A stretch of 64,000 bases of DNA from Ctenosaura bakeri. Taxonomy: Eukaryota; Chordata; Lepidosauria; Squamata; Iguanidae. This document shows, piece after piece, positions 36,461-46,176 of this stretch. The translations under genes and the position numbers were made by a program. Location: assembly GCA_948474755.1 (NCBI GenBank), contig CAOLHI010002152.1, positions 124,001 through 188,000 of the forward strand. The letters run 5' to 3'. Position 1 is the stretch's first letter; each line of letters begins with the position of its first letter. Below the pieces are notes generated by a model that saw nothing but the letters and a program-made list of their open reading frames with translations, did no database searches and was not told the origin of the DNA.

Positions 36461-36815
36461 AGTTTAAATGAGAGTGAGAATTGCTTCTTGTACCAAACAC
36501 ATTATCTATATGGGGAATCTGTGTTGAACAAAAAAAGAGACCTTTTACAACAGAAAGCTGCTTGGTGGACTCCTGTAGTTGCAGTGCTATAAAAAGCATA
36601 ATACAGGTACTTAACTTTAAACGCACAAACTAGATGGTGTGGCTGGACCTGCTATCTTACATTCTACATTTAGACGGCCTTTGGTTTCTGAAAACTCATC
36701 CTTTTCCTTTGGGCTGCTTGGATGTAGTTACTTCCCTGGAAAGAAATTGGGATTACCCCCACCTGGGAGCTGGCTAGTCTAAGATTTTTTTTTAAATGTA
36801 CACTCTGATCTAAAT

Positions 36816-36928
36816 TGGGGTGGGAATGAGAACAGCCCCCTGATGTTATTGGACTGCAACTCCCAGTAGCCATAATCAGCATAGCCAATGGTGAGGAATG
36901 ATGGAGGGCCACAGGATTCCTATCCCTG
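36816..36928. mobile_element. hAT-type MITE with 8-bp duplication
   Basis: The left arm TGGGGTGGGAATGAGAACAG and the right arm ACAGGATTCCTATCCCTG are inverted, with the centre GGACTGCAACTCCCAGTAGCC and GCCAATGGTGAGGAATGATGG. The flanks ATCTAAAT (36808-36815) and ATTTAAAT (36929-36936) match at 7 of 8 bases, the duplication length typical of hAT elements. Confidence 0.7.
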
Positions 36929-37239
36929 ATTTAAATCCAGTTGCTAGTCCTGGCTAGAACAGAGCTATTGAAACAATGAGATTTGTGTAAGTGTTGACAT
37001 CATTCAGCAGGTGAGTCAATGGGTTTTCTTTAGGAGAAAACAGCAACTGGATTTAGCCCCAAGTATTTGCGTGAAGGATATTGTCATATGTGTTTGTATG
37101 TGTTGTACTGCATGTGTTTGTACCTGACAGGTTGTGGGGCTTATAAGATTATGCATTTTGTGGAGAAACTGGATAATGAGAACTCTTCCCACTTCTTCTT
37201 ACTACACTGAATGGTGAGACATGGAGGACAGAGTAAGGA

Positions 37240-37542
37240 GACAACATCTCACAGTGCATAACTAAACTCTGGAATTTGCAACCACAAAATAAAGCCGTGG
37301 CAGCCAATTTGGTATGGCTTTAAAAGATTGGTGGACAGTTTCATGGAGGATGGCAATATCAATGGTTTCCACATATGATGATACATATTCCTAGTATCAG
37401 AGCCAGTATGCTTCTGTATCTCAGTTACTGAGGAGTATGGTTGGCAGAGGCTTGTGTGTTTGTATTCATTTGTGCCCATGTCTTGCTTCTGGACTTTGCA
37501 GTGTGTTGGCCACTGTGTGAACATAAGGCTAGCACCCTGTTA
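37240..37542 (+). mobile_element. CR1-like LINE 3' untranslated end
   Basis: Matches the conserved 3' region of a lizard CR1 subfamily: ACTAAACTCTGGAATTTGC, a GGCTTTAAAAGATTGG block, then TTTCATGGAGGATGGC, then ATCAGAGCCAGTATGCTTCTG, TTGGCCACTGTGTGAACA. No coding sequence remains. Confidence 0.7.
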
Positions 37543-37674
37543 GTGACATACATATGTAATTCTTCTGATTTTGGTGGATGGAGGAATTCAGCACCTCGCT
37601 CTGTTATGACTCCATCCTTGAACTATGTAACAGCCAAGGATACTGAGCATTTATTTACATGCGCTCAGATGGGG

Positions 37675-38270
37675 TGTCCCACCCAACAGCCACTCAGTGG
37701 ACAGGTAGGGTAAGGGGTATCCAGATAGCAGCAGGCTCAGGAAGGAACAGATACCTTACTGGACTTCCTGGGGTTCTCTGGAGGTCCAAAAAGATTCTGC
37801 TTTCTTCTTTAGGAGGGGGGTCCTGCTGTCCCACCACTCACCCGGACTCATCTAGTGAGGAAAACTAATCAGGAGAGAGCCTTCTCAGTGGCTGCTCTCG
37901 GGCTATGGAATTCTCTCTCAAGGGAGACTTGCTTAGCCCCATCTCCGCTCTCTTTTTACCAGCAGGCAAAGACCTTCCCCTCTAAACAGGCTTAGCCTTT
38001 AACTGGTTGGGGTAAAAGGATGTGCTGTGAGTGCCCTGTTTATAATATACAGTAAGCACTTTATGTGTTCTGAATTGCTTTAAATTGATGTCATAAAGTA
38101 ACATTCTAATTGGCTTGATTATTTAATACTTTAAAAAAACTTTAGTACCTCACATTGTTTTAGCCATTTTGTTTTAAACTACATTTGTAAGCTCCCTTGA
38201 ATCCTAATTGGAGAGAAAGGCAGGATATTAATCAAACAAATCAAATAATAAATAAATAAATAAATAATTT
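37675..38270 (+). mobile_element. LINE 3' end with AATA-rich tail
   Basis: Shows AGAGCCTTCTCAGTGGCTGCTC and CTATGGAATTCTCTCTCAAGGGAGA, then TGTAAGCTCCCTTGAATCCTAATTGGAGAGAAAGGCAGGATATTAATC and a (TAAA)n tail (to 38268). This is a common reptile LINE-type 3' untranslated region. The class (L2- or CR1-like) is uncertain. Shorter tails of the same kind occur near 2150 and 28600. Confidence 0.6.
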
Positions 38271-38730
38271 TTTTGTTGTTGTTGTTAAAGAATGCTGTCC
38301 CCCTCTTCTGAGGCAATCTATTTAAAAGGTGAATTACTGATCCTGGAGGCTCCCAGGAGAGGCATTTTACTTGTTTTGGCTTGAAATAGGGTGCTCTGGG
38401 TATGTTGGAGATGTAAACACAGTTCTTAGGCCTGTGTTTTCCCCACCTCTGTTTTTACTCCATGGTTGGGCAACCACTTTCAGCTTCAGGGCCAAACATC
38501 AGAGAAATTCCTGGAGGCAACTTTTCCAGTGGTGAACAAAGCCAAAGACCAAAGCATGGGACTAAAAATAACAGCATAGTTTAGTTTAAATCTCTTCTTG
38601 CCTGTACTAAGCCTTAAAGAGCATTTCAACCCTTTAGGATGAGAAAAGAAATTCTCATACAAAAACTGGGAAATATCTATGTGGTATTATAGGGAAGGGG
38701 AAGCAATGTCTGGATGTAGACATCTAGGCA

Positions 38731-38856
38731 TTGTTTCTCAATCTTGGCACCCTTTAGATGTGTTGGACTAGAAATCCCCACCATCCCCAGTCAGCTGGCT
38801 AAGGATGATAGGAGTTCTGATCCTATACATCTAGAGTACTGTGGCATGGGGAACGT
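38731..38856. mobile_element. hAT-type MITE
   Basis: The arms GTTTCTCAATCTTGGCACCC and GTGGCATGGGGAACGTTGA bracket a GTTGGACTAGAAATCCCCACC / GGATGATAGGAGTTCTGATCC inverted core. No clear target duplication. Confidence 0.55.
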
Positions 38857-38867
38857 TGATTTATGGG

Positions 38868-38911
38868 GATGTGTGTGTGTGAGAGAGAGAGAGAGAAGGA
38901 GAGAGAGAGAA
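38868..38911. repeat. (TG)n/(GA)n microsatellite
   Basis: GTGTGTGTGTG followed by GA repeats. Confidence 0.85.
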
Positions 38912-38994
38912 TGAGAATCATAAGGACCCTATGAATAGCCCCCCCCATACTACTACGATGGTGGACCAATGAGATAATGTGCTGAAGATGAGTT

Positions 38995-39052
38995 CTTGTT
39001 GTGTGCCTTCAAGTCACTTCTCACTTATGACTACTCTAAGACGAGCTTATCA
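38995..39052 (-). mobile_element. SINE tail fragment
   Basis: TTGTTGTGTGCCTTCAAGTC is the complement of the ACTTGAAGGCACACAACAA tail used by the local SINEs. Only about 58 bp remain. Confidence 0.7.
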
Positions 39053-39074
39053 TTCAGCAAAATATCATCCTCCC

Positions 39075-39149
39075 ACAAAAACAACTTGAACAAAGCCATT
39101 TCAAGGATGTTTAGTATCATCCAAATGGCTTTGTTCAAGTTGTTTTTGT
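39075..39149. repeat. perfect 27-bp inverted repeat (hairpin)
   Basis: The arms 39075-39101 and 39123-39149 are exact complements over 27 bp (ACAAAAACAACTTGAACAAA in the left arm), with a 21-nt spacer that itself contains GGATG...CATCC. Perfect arms contrast with the diverged neighbours, so it is young or conserved. It is the size of a microRNA precursor stem, but could equally be a small palindromic insertion. Confidence 0.9.
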
Positions 39150-39264
39150 AGCTGTTTTGGCTGAAATAGGAATTGGGAACAAGTTCTAGTAGGAGTTTAT
39201 GTTGGTTACCAAAACAACTCGTTAGAAAAATATGTAACAGCCAAGGATACTGAGCATTTGTTTA

Positions 39265-40201
39265 TCTCAGACGGAAAATGCATGTGTAATACAGAGCTCC
39301 CTTGTTATCTCTTTCCCTTGAAAATGGTAGATGGTATTCAAATTTTATTATATGCTTATTATACGCTTATGCATATAATGAAAGCAACACATGAATTTTC
39401 AAGATTGAATGCGGCTATTTGGTTTCAGTGGCTGAGCTTTAAAAAAAACTTAAGTAACAGTTTTATTACGATATTTGTCAGTGGGGATCCAATCTTCTTT
39501 AAGCAGGAAGAATCAAAACACAGTGTTAACTGGGGGATTTCAATCAATTTTAATTAAAGTAATTTTGTTACCAAACTACTTAATGGTTTACTAAATATTA
39601 CTAAGCACTACTTGCCAGGATAGCTTTTGTTTTTCATTAGTGGCTCCTTGCCATCAGCAATGATCTCATCGTTTCAGATATAGGGTTCCATTTCCTTAGA
39701 GCTTAACTACAAATGTCAGCTTTTCTTGTGCAATTAAATTGCTAACTCTCACAAGACCAATAAAAAGCCATACTTTCTCTACTGGCAGAACTTCTCAAAC
39801 CAGGAAGTAGAAAAACCCATTTCTAAAATGAGCTGCAAATGAGCAGAGAAAAGGGAGTGATAGGAAAACTATGTTAATGCAGACTTAACTGTTCCTTTCA
39901 CTCTCTCCTTTTCAAATACAATTTTCTAAAGGAAAAATATGCACCATGCTTGTGCTATTTGGGCAATCAAAAAAAAAAATCTCTACAAAAATATCATTGT
40001 AAAACTAATAATTTTTTTGTTTTGTTTTTTGTTTTCAGTGAGTACAACATTGGATAGAAAGACAAGCTTATAAACCTAATTTTGTCAGAGACCCCAAATT
40101 ATATCATACCATTCAATGAGACTGCATCTCTTATTGATGGCTGTGATATTGTGAAGGAGAAAATAGACGCAATTGAGTTCACAAGCCAAACTCTCAGCCT
40201 C
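39265..40201. other. no recognised feature
   Basis: AT-rich stretch. The plus-strand open frame at 39258-39557 has no family resemblance or splice support that I can see. Confidence 0.4.
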
Positions 40202-40336
40202 AGGCAGGTGCATCATGTGGCCCTTCAGCTATTGCTAGACTGCAACCCTCATCAGACCTAGTCAGCATAATTGGTGGTGGAGGATGATGGGAGTTGGAGT
40301 CCATTGATACCTGAAAAGCTGCATATTGCCTAACTT
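40202..40336. mobile_element. hAT-type MITE
   Basis: CAGGTGCATCATGTGGCCCTTCAG at the left, a GACTGCAACCCTCATCAG / GGATGATGGGAGTTGGAGTCC inverted core, then GCTGCATATTGCCTAACTTTG at the right. Confidence 0.65.
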
Positions 40337-40388
40337 TGTTCTAAGGTAGAGTGTTAAGAGTTTGTAAAGTTATTTGTTGAACTACTTT

Positions 40389-40492
40389 TCCCAGAAGTTT
40401 GTTGCACTAAACTCTCAAAATCCAGTGGCCATGCTAGCTAGGGGATTCTGGGAGCTGCAATCCAAAAAGGCTAAGTTTTTCAAACTCAGCTG
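40389..40492. mobile_element. hAT-type MITE, second type
   Basis: The core TGCTAGCTAGGGGATTCTGGGAGCTGCAATCC, with inverted TTTTCCCAGAAG and AAGGCTAAGTTTTTC segments, resembles the 'GGGATTCTGGGAGTTGTAGTCC' family. Confidence 0.5.
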
Positions 40493-41037
40493 TTAACGGA
40501 TACATACTGTGATGATTTAATGACACCTCCATCTGGCTGCTCCATGGCTTCTTATGACTTGCCTTGTACTTATATGTCATATGGTTAGTTTGCAAAGTGC
40601 TATACTAGGGATACATTTCCTTCTCCTTTGAAAGAAGCATGAGAAGGGATGTGATTCTTGACTGGAAATAGAACAACAGGGCATGTGAATTCCCAGTGCC
40701 AAAACTGTTCACTTGTCAATGCAGATGGCAGCTGTGCAATCTGAACAGAGAACTGGGTCAGGCTGCCTTCTGGCCCTCTCTTTGTGCTATGATGCCATCT
40801 GGCTTTTCTAGAACATTTGCAGAGTTGATCAGGGGGGACACTGCTTTCTGGAAGTACCCCAAGACAATCAGTCCTAATTAAAATTAAGCCACTCTTAGTA
40901 ATGAATTTATGTGCAGAACTTGAACTTCTTGTTAAATCTTATCCTTCTATGGACAACAAAACACTGGAGTAGATCTCCAATTAGCCCAGTCTGATATCTC
41001 TTAACCACCTGCATATAATGAAGGAATGTCCTGGAGT

Positions 41038-41164
41038 AGTGGTTCTCAAACTTTGACCCTCCAGGTGTTTGGGAGTTCAACTCCAGAATTCCTGACTGCT
41101 GGCAATGCTGGCTAGGACTTCTGAAGTCTAAAATATCTGCAGGACACAAGGTTGAGAACCATTC
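41038..41164. mobile_element. hAT-type MITE, 'GTGGTTCTCAAACTTTG' type
   Basis: Left end TAGTGGTTCTCAAACTTTG and right end AGGTTGAGAACCATT are inverted. The core carries GGGAGTTCAACTCCAGAATTCC and GGCAATGCTGGCTAGGACTTCTG. The terminal string is close to that of SPIN (CAGCGGTTCTCAACC), in line with a common hAT origin. Confidence 0.7.
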
Positions 41165-41483
41165 CCATGGAAAACACATCCATCCCTGTGGCAACTCATT
41201 GCAGGAGAATGGTTTGGAAAGGAGTCTCAGAAAGAAGGTTATATGACATTGTTGATCTTCTCACTGAAGATTCTCTGCTGCAGTTGAGAGAAACTCCAGA
41301 GTTCCTCAGAGTGCGTAGTCATATACATAAGTAGATCAGTAATACAGAAGCTGCACTGGCTACATTAAGAACAAGACAAGAGAGACGATTAGTTGTAACA
41401 AAGAACACTATTTGAATGTCTGACAGATGGTATGGATGTCTTGTGTCCTCATCAGCATTCTTATTGTCTGATCTGGGAACTCT

Positions 41484-41640
41484 AGCCTGGGAACAGTTTG
41501 TGGTAGATCAGTGTGCTGTAGGGTATATTTCAGAGGAAGGCAAATAGCAAGCCACCTCTGACTAAGAAAACCCTATGAAATTCATGGGGCCATCATAAGT
41601 AGACAGATGACTTGAAGGCACATATATACAAAGACATAAT
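41484..41640 (+). mobile_element. truncated 5S-derived SINE
   Basis: A short 5S-like 3' end (GTGCTGTAGGGTA) is followed by TATTTCAGAGGAAGGCAAATAGCAAGCCACC, AAGAAAACCCTATGAAATTCATGG and TGACTTGAAGGCACAT. This is the complement-order match of 43793-43910, so it is the same family in the other orientation, 5' truncated. Confidence 0.65.
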
Positions 41641-41919
41641 ATAAATAGGCTACAAATGAGTCCTTTTTTAAAAGACACAATGGTTACCAAAGATGGAACC
41701 TTAGTTTTCTGCTTGTTTTGTGCTCTCCTTAATCAGGTGTTCTGGGATATCATGAAATGGCAGTAAATTACTTGTTATAGTTGTATTTTTTATAGTTCTA
41801 CAGTTACCTTGGACTCCCAAAGAGAAAAAGAAATGAGTCTGAGAGTAAATCAGGCCTGAACTTCCACTAGAAGCCAAAATGGCTAAACAGAGGCTATCAT
41901 ACTTTGGACTTTTAATGAG

Positions 41920-42137
41920 ATGACATGACTCATTGGAAAAAACAATGATGCTCAGCAAAGTAGACAGCAATAGGAAAAAAGGAAGGCTGTATTACAGATG
42001 GCTGAATTCAACAAATGAAGCCATGGCCCTGAGTTTTCCAGCAGGGTTGTTAATATCAGGGTCTCTCTGAAGTTTCTTACTTATAGGGTCACCATAAGTC
42101 AAAGCTGATTTGACATCAAATAACAACAGCAACTAAA
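41920..42137 (+). mobile_element. LINE 3' end, partner-type tail
   Basis: Ends TAGGGTCACCATAAGTCAAAGC followed by ATAACAACAGCAAC. Upstream, AAAAGGAAGGCTGTATTACAGATGGCTGAATTC would encode a 'GRPRRxxxRW' type motif, seen at the C-terminus of some LINE reverse transcriptases. The tail is shared with the SINEs of the window. Confidence 0.7.
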
Positions 42138-42435
42138 TTGTAGTATTACTCTGGCAAGAAGCCACACGTGAGATTTTTTTCCTCAGGTGTCCAAATACTT
42201 AGTCCAGCTTTGTGCTCTATGCACCTTAACTTATGCGGAAAGGGTAATTATCTGTTCTCCCTTAGGTAACAAAATGTTTTCAACTCCCCCTTCAGCCCTG
42301 CTCTCCAATGATCCCTGCCAGTGATCTAGCATTCTTGTGATCTGTCTTCTTCATCCAATATTTTCTATTAATTTTCTGTTGCTACTGTTTCCAGGTGTGG
42401 TAAACCCTAAATGGAAACTGTAGAGTGCAGTGAGA

Positions 42436-42552
42436 ACGGTGCAGCCCTTCAGATGTTATTTGACCACAACTCCCAGGAGCTATGGCCAGCACAACCTGTG
42501 GTGAGAAATAAGTTGTGATTCAGAAACATCCAAAGGACGGCACAGTTTGCAC
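42436..42552. mobile_element. hAT-type MITE
   Basis: GAACGGTGCAGCCCTTCAGATG at the left, a CACAACTCCCAGGAGCTATGGCCAGCAC core, and AACATCCAAAGGACGGCACAG at the right. Confidence 0.65.
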
Positions 42553-42602
42553 TTCCACACTATAGGCTTATGAGATTGACGAGTGTTGCTTTCAAGATTA
42601 AT

Positions 42603-42797
42603 GTTGTTGTTGTGTGCCTTCAAATTGCTTCCAACTTATGACACCCTAAGGTGAACCTACCATGGGGTTTTCTGGGGCTGAAAGTGTGTTATGAGCCCAA
42701 GGTCACACAGCGAGTTTCCATGGCCAAGTGGGGAATCTAACCCTGTTCTCCAGGGTCGTAGTCCAATGCTCAAACCACTACATCACCCTGTCTCTCA
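42603..42797 (-). mobile_element. tRNA-derived SINE (minus)
   Basis: It starts GTTGTTGTTGTGTGCCTTC (tail complement) and ends near CAAACCACTACATCACCCTG, the complement of the tRNA-like head. The AGCGAGTTTCCATGGCCAAGTGGGGAATC and GTCGTAGTCCAATGCTC blocks are the family core. About 195 bp, 14-20% diverged by eye from the other copies. Confidence 0.85.
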
Positions 42798-43792
42798 TAT
42801 TTATTTATATACTAGCTGGACTAGGCACATGGAACTGGAAGCAGGAATTATTAAGGATAATAATAAGTGCAACCCAGTAATGTTTATTCAGATACAAGTC
42901 TTACCTTGGCTTCTAGCTATTTGTGCATGGGGCTGCAGCTTCATAGGCTAGTCCTGTACATATCTGATCAGAGGTAAGCTCACTATACTCAAGGGGGCTT
43001 ATTCCTAGGTAGGACTGCGGCTTCAGTGACCTAAAGTGAGCAAAAGAGTCAAGTTTTTCTTCCCATACATTGGGTTAGGAGAAATCTGTTAATTATTTTC
43101 CCCCCACAGCCTATGCTGGTTGACATATATGGCATATTTAAAGCAAGTAGAATCAGGTCTGAACATGGTTACATGACTTTTCATTACATTCTGAATAACC
43201 AAACAGGGCCAGTGGGTGGGGAGGAAAAAAAATAATTAGATCCTCTCTCCGGTTTCCTTTGAATGTGTTTGTAATAGGGGCAAACTCCATGGGTTTTAAA
43301 ATATGGAACAGCTGATAAATATTTTAATAACCTCCTCTGATTACCAGAGGAATGCCTGCTAGTTTTCATCCCTTAGCAGAGAGTGCTGACAGAGGACAGA
43401 TTGCTAGAGTTCTGGAGTTGCCAATTCCAACCCAAGAGTGGGACAGCTGTTACTTTACAGTCTTGCTGAGAGAAAAAAGAGTTCTCAAATAAATCTGAAA
43501 TACCTGTCCTCTCCTCCCACATTGTAGATAGCAGCTCTAAAAAGTTTGATGTTTCTCCCCTTTAAAGTTAAGGACAATGGTAGATGGACACTAATTGGTG
43601 ACTACACACTGGTTGGCTTTCTCACACTTGGTTCTGGCTTCTATACCTGCTGGCCTCATTCTTATTCATAGCAGATGGTATAATTTAGGGGAAGACAGAA
43701 TGGATTCATTTTGGTGAGGGGAAACCTTGAACATTTTAGTCAGTACTTCTCTGAAAGATATACTGAGTAAGTTCCTTTTTTCATTATGGGCA

Positions 43793-44017
43793 TGTGCATA
43801 TGCCTTCAAGTTGCCAACTGATGGTGATCCCGTGAATTTCACAGGGTTTTCTTAGGCAAGGAATACTCATAGGTGGCTTTGCTAGTTCTTTCCTTTGAAA
43901 TATAGCCTACAATACCTGGTACTCACTGGCAGTCTCCCATCCAAGTACTAACCAGAGCTGATCTTGCTGAGCTTCCAAGATCAGATGAGATCTGGTGCTT
44001 TTAGGGGATTTAGGCTG
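43793..44017 (-). mobile_element. 5S rRNA-derived SINE (minus)
   Basis: On the minus strand the head (44017-43904) is a 5S rRNA-like sequence: its complement on the plus strand reads GCAGTCTCCCATCCAAGTAC, TAACCAG, CTTGCTGAGCTTCCAAGATCAGATGAGATC, which tracks the 5S gene in order over about 114 bp. The body follows, then the CTTGAAGGCATATGC tail, shared with the local tRNA SINEs and LINE. The internal promoter of a 5S gene would allow RNA polymerase III transcription. Substitutions make this a dispersed, inactive copy rather than a functional 5S gene. Confidence 0.85.
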
Positions 44018-44119
44018 TTTTTCATTGTAGCTATGGATAAATGGTCATGTCATTTGAAAGGGTCAAACTTCCCATGGTTGCAAGTACCTGTTGAATTTTC
44101 AACTATTATGTATAGTCAA

Positions 44120-44375
44120 GAGACCCAGCATGCTGGAGTGGTTTGAATGTTGAATTAGGATCCTGGAGACCAGAGTTCAAATGCCTGCTCAGCCATGGAA
44201 TCCCATTGGGTGACTTTGGATAAGTCACACTCTCTCATACAATGGGGTTTACCATTGCCTTCTCAGAGGAAGGCAATGGTAAGCCCCCTCTGAACAAATC
44301 TTGCCAGGGAAACCCCATGATAGATTCACCTTAGGTCACCATAAGTCATAAATAACTTGAAGACATACAACAACA
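44120..44375 (+). mobile_element. tRNA-derived SINE with 9-bp duplication
   Basis: The family head and core (GGTTTGAATGTTGAATTAGG, GTTCAAATGCC, GGGTGACTTTGG, GGAAGGCAATGGTAAGCC) and the AACTTGAAGACATACAACAACA tail are complete. A perfect target duplication TATAGTCAA lies at 44111-44119 and 44376-44384. Confidence 0.9.
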
Positions 44376-44842
44376 TATAGTCAAATTGTCAACTATTATA
44401 TATAGCAACTAATTTTCAACTACTATATATAGCATTAGGAAATATAAAACCTGGAAGAAATGCAATAATAACTGGTTTAATAGGTTGCCATTTCATAATG
44501 TTTCCTGACAGTCTTACTGGAAATAAGCCCATTGCCTTTTCTTGCAGAAAAAAATGAACAAAAATAAAAACAAAATCCCTCCTTATATCCTTTCTTCTTT
44601 TCTCATTCCCTGTTTTCCACACAGGAGTGTTGCCTTCCTACATTTTCTTGTTTTTGTTCAAGTGCAGTAAGCAGCATAAATTGCATGCCAAAATCAGGAT
44701 CGTCTATGCTATTGCAGTTCCCATTTCTATGTATTGTGGGGAAAGAAAGGTGATAGGAAGAGAATCAACTCATTTGAATGTGGTGCTAGAGAGTTCTGCT
44801 GATACTATGGCCCATAGAAAAGACAAATAAATAGCTTCTAGT

Positions 44843-45026
44843 GAGTCAGCATGGTGTAGTGGTTGGATTATGACCCTAGCGACCAGGGCTTAATGCCCCA
44901 CTCGGCTATGGAAACCCACTGGGTGACTTTGGGTGAAGCACACACTCTCAGCTCCAGAAAACCCTTTGATAGGTTCACCTTAGAGTCACTGTAAGGCAGA
45001 AATGACTTGAAGGCACACAACAACAA
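44843..45026 (+). mobile_element. tRNA-derived SINE with internal gap
   Basis: The head GAGTCAGCATGGTGTAGTGG holds an A-box-like motif. The copy then lacks the middle GGAAGGCAATGG block and jumps from CTCTCAGCTCC to AGAAAACCC, ending in GACTTGAAGGCACACAACAAC. A 44-bp-scale internal deletion is the simplest reading. Confidence 0.85.
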
Positions 45027-45097
45027 GAGGAGCAAACAAGCTTGTGCAGTTCCTAGATACCATGATGACTAAACTGAGACTGTACATATCATGAAAA

Positions 45098-45452
45098 TAC
45101 ATGATTGCACTCTTTAAATATCTCAAGAGCTGTCACAGAGAGGAGGGAGTGGGCCTGTTCTCTGTTCCCCCAGAGGTCAGGACCAAATACAATGGTTTTA
45201 AATGGGAGAGTAGATTTCATTTGAAGGAACTTCTTGACAGTAAGTAAGTCAAGAAGGAACTTGTTGACAATAAGAGTAGTTCACCATTGAACCCTATTGC
45301 TTTGAGTAGTGGTGGGGTCTCCTTCTCTGGATGTCCTTAAGAAGATGTTGGATGGTTATATTCTGGGAATGCTTTAGTTGGAGATCCTGCACTGAGTCGG
45401 AGATTGGGCTCTATGACTCATGAGGCCCCTTCCAACTATTTGAATCTATGAC
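45098..45452 (+). mobile_element. CR1 LINE 3' end
   Basis: Holds ATGATTGCACTCTTTAAATATC, AGAGGTCAGGACCAAATACAATGG, then TGGATGTCCTTAAGAAGATG, AGATCCTGCACTGAGTCGG and TGAGGCCCCTTCCAACTATTTG. This is the standard 3' terminus of CR1, absent from the larger copy at 6225-9447. Confidence 0.85.
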
Positions 45453-45652
45453 TCAGAAAAGACAATGACAAGTTAGAAGGCAGTACAGAAAGAGGAAGAC
45501 CACATTACATGTGGATAGACTCAATCAAGGAAGCTATCACTTTGACCCTGCAAGATCTCAGCAGGGCCTTTGATAACAGAGTGACTTGGATATCTCTCAT
45601 CCATAGGGTCACCATATATTGAAGCTGACTTGATGGCAATTAACAACAACAA
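45453..45652 (+). mobile_element. LINE 3' end, partner-type tail
   Basis: AAAGAGGAAGACCACATTACATGTGG encodes a 'RGRPHYMW'-like end, and CTCATCCATAGGGTCACCATA with GACTTGATGGCAATTAACAACAAC is the tail shared with the SINEs. It directly abuts the CR1 end at 45452. Confidence 0.75.
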
Positions 45653-45786
45653 TAAAGCAGCCAAAACAAAAAAATCTATATTTCCTTTTGGTGGGCAGAT
45701 AATTTTGCAGTGTAATCTTGTGCAGGTTTATCCAGTTTGTTCATTTGGCCCTTATTCTCAAATAATGTGGATTATACTGCAACATA

Positions 45787-46176
45787 GGCCCTTTTTGCAC
45801 GGTATTTGCATTTGCCATGCAAAAGCGTACCTGGAGTGTTGTGCAACTATGAGGAGGAATCTGCACGATGTACTCACAATCGTGCCACGCTCCAGGGTAG
45901 GGCAGGCACCGCTCATGCACTTTTTCATTTTCCACTTTCAGCCAAAAATGGTGCATGATAGCACATTGCTGCAAGGCCCCGCACACACTTGCTGTGCATG
46001 CGGAGCCTCCGGAGCTGCGGCAGTCACGCTTCCTTCCTACCCTCCGCTGTGGAAGGAAGAGGTGGGGCTTTTGCGTGCGGAGCTGAAGCAGTGGGGACAC
46101 AAGAACCTCTCGCTGGAGACTGCTTGCACGATCCCCGCACCCCAGCGCTGAAAAAAGGTAAGATGCAGAAAGGGCC
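45787..46176 (+). mobile_element. GC-rich GGCC MITE, type A, 390 bp
   Basis: The ends are GGCCCTTTTTGCACGG and GATGCAGAAAGGGCC, with ATA/ACA flanks that fit one diverged 3-bp duplication. The interior parallels 15265-15685 almost block by block (GCCATGCAAAAG, CAGCCAAAAATGGTGCATGATA, GGAAGAGGTGGGGC). The long open frames here on both strands (45630-46151 plus, 45741-46178 minus) are composition effects. Confidence 0.8.

Noticed and set aside
43904..44017. functional 5S rRNA gene
   Set aside because: The 5S-like head carries many substitutions and is fused to a SINE body and tail, so it is a retroposed element.
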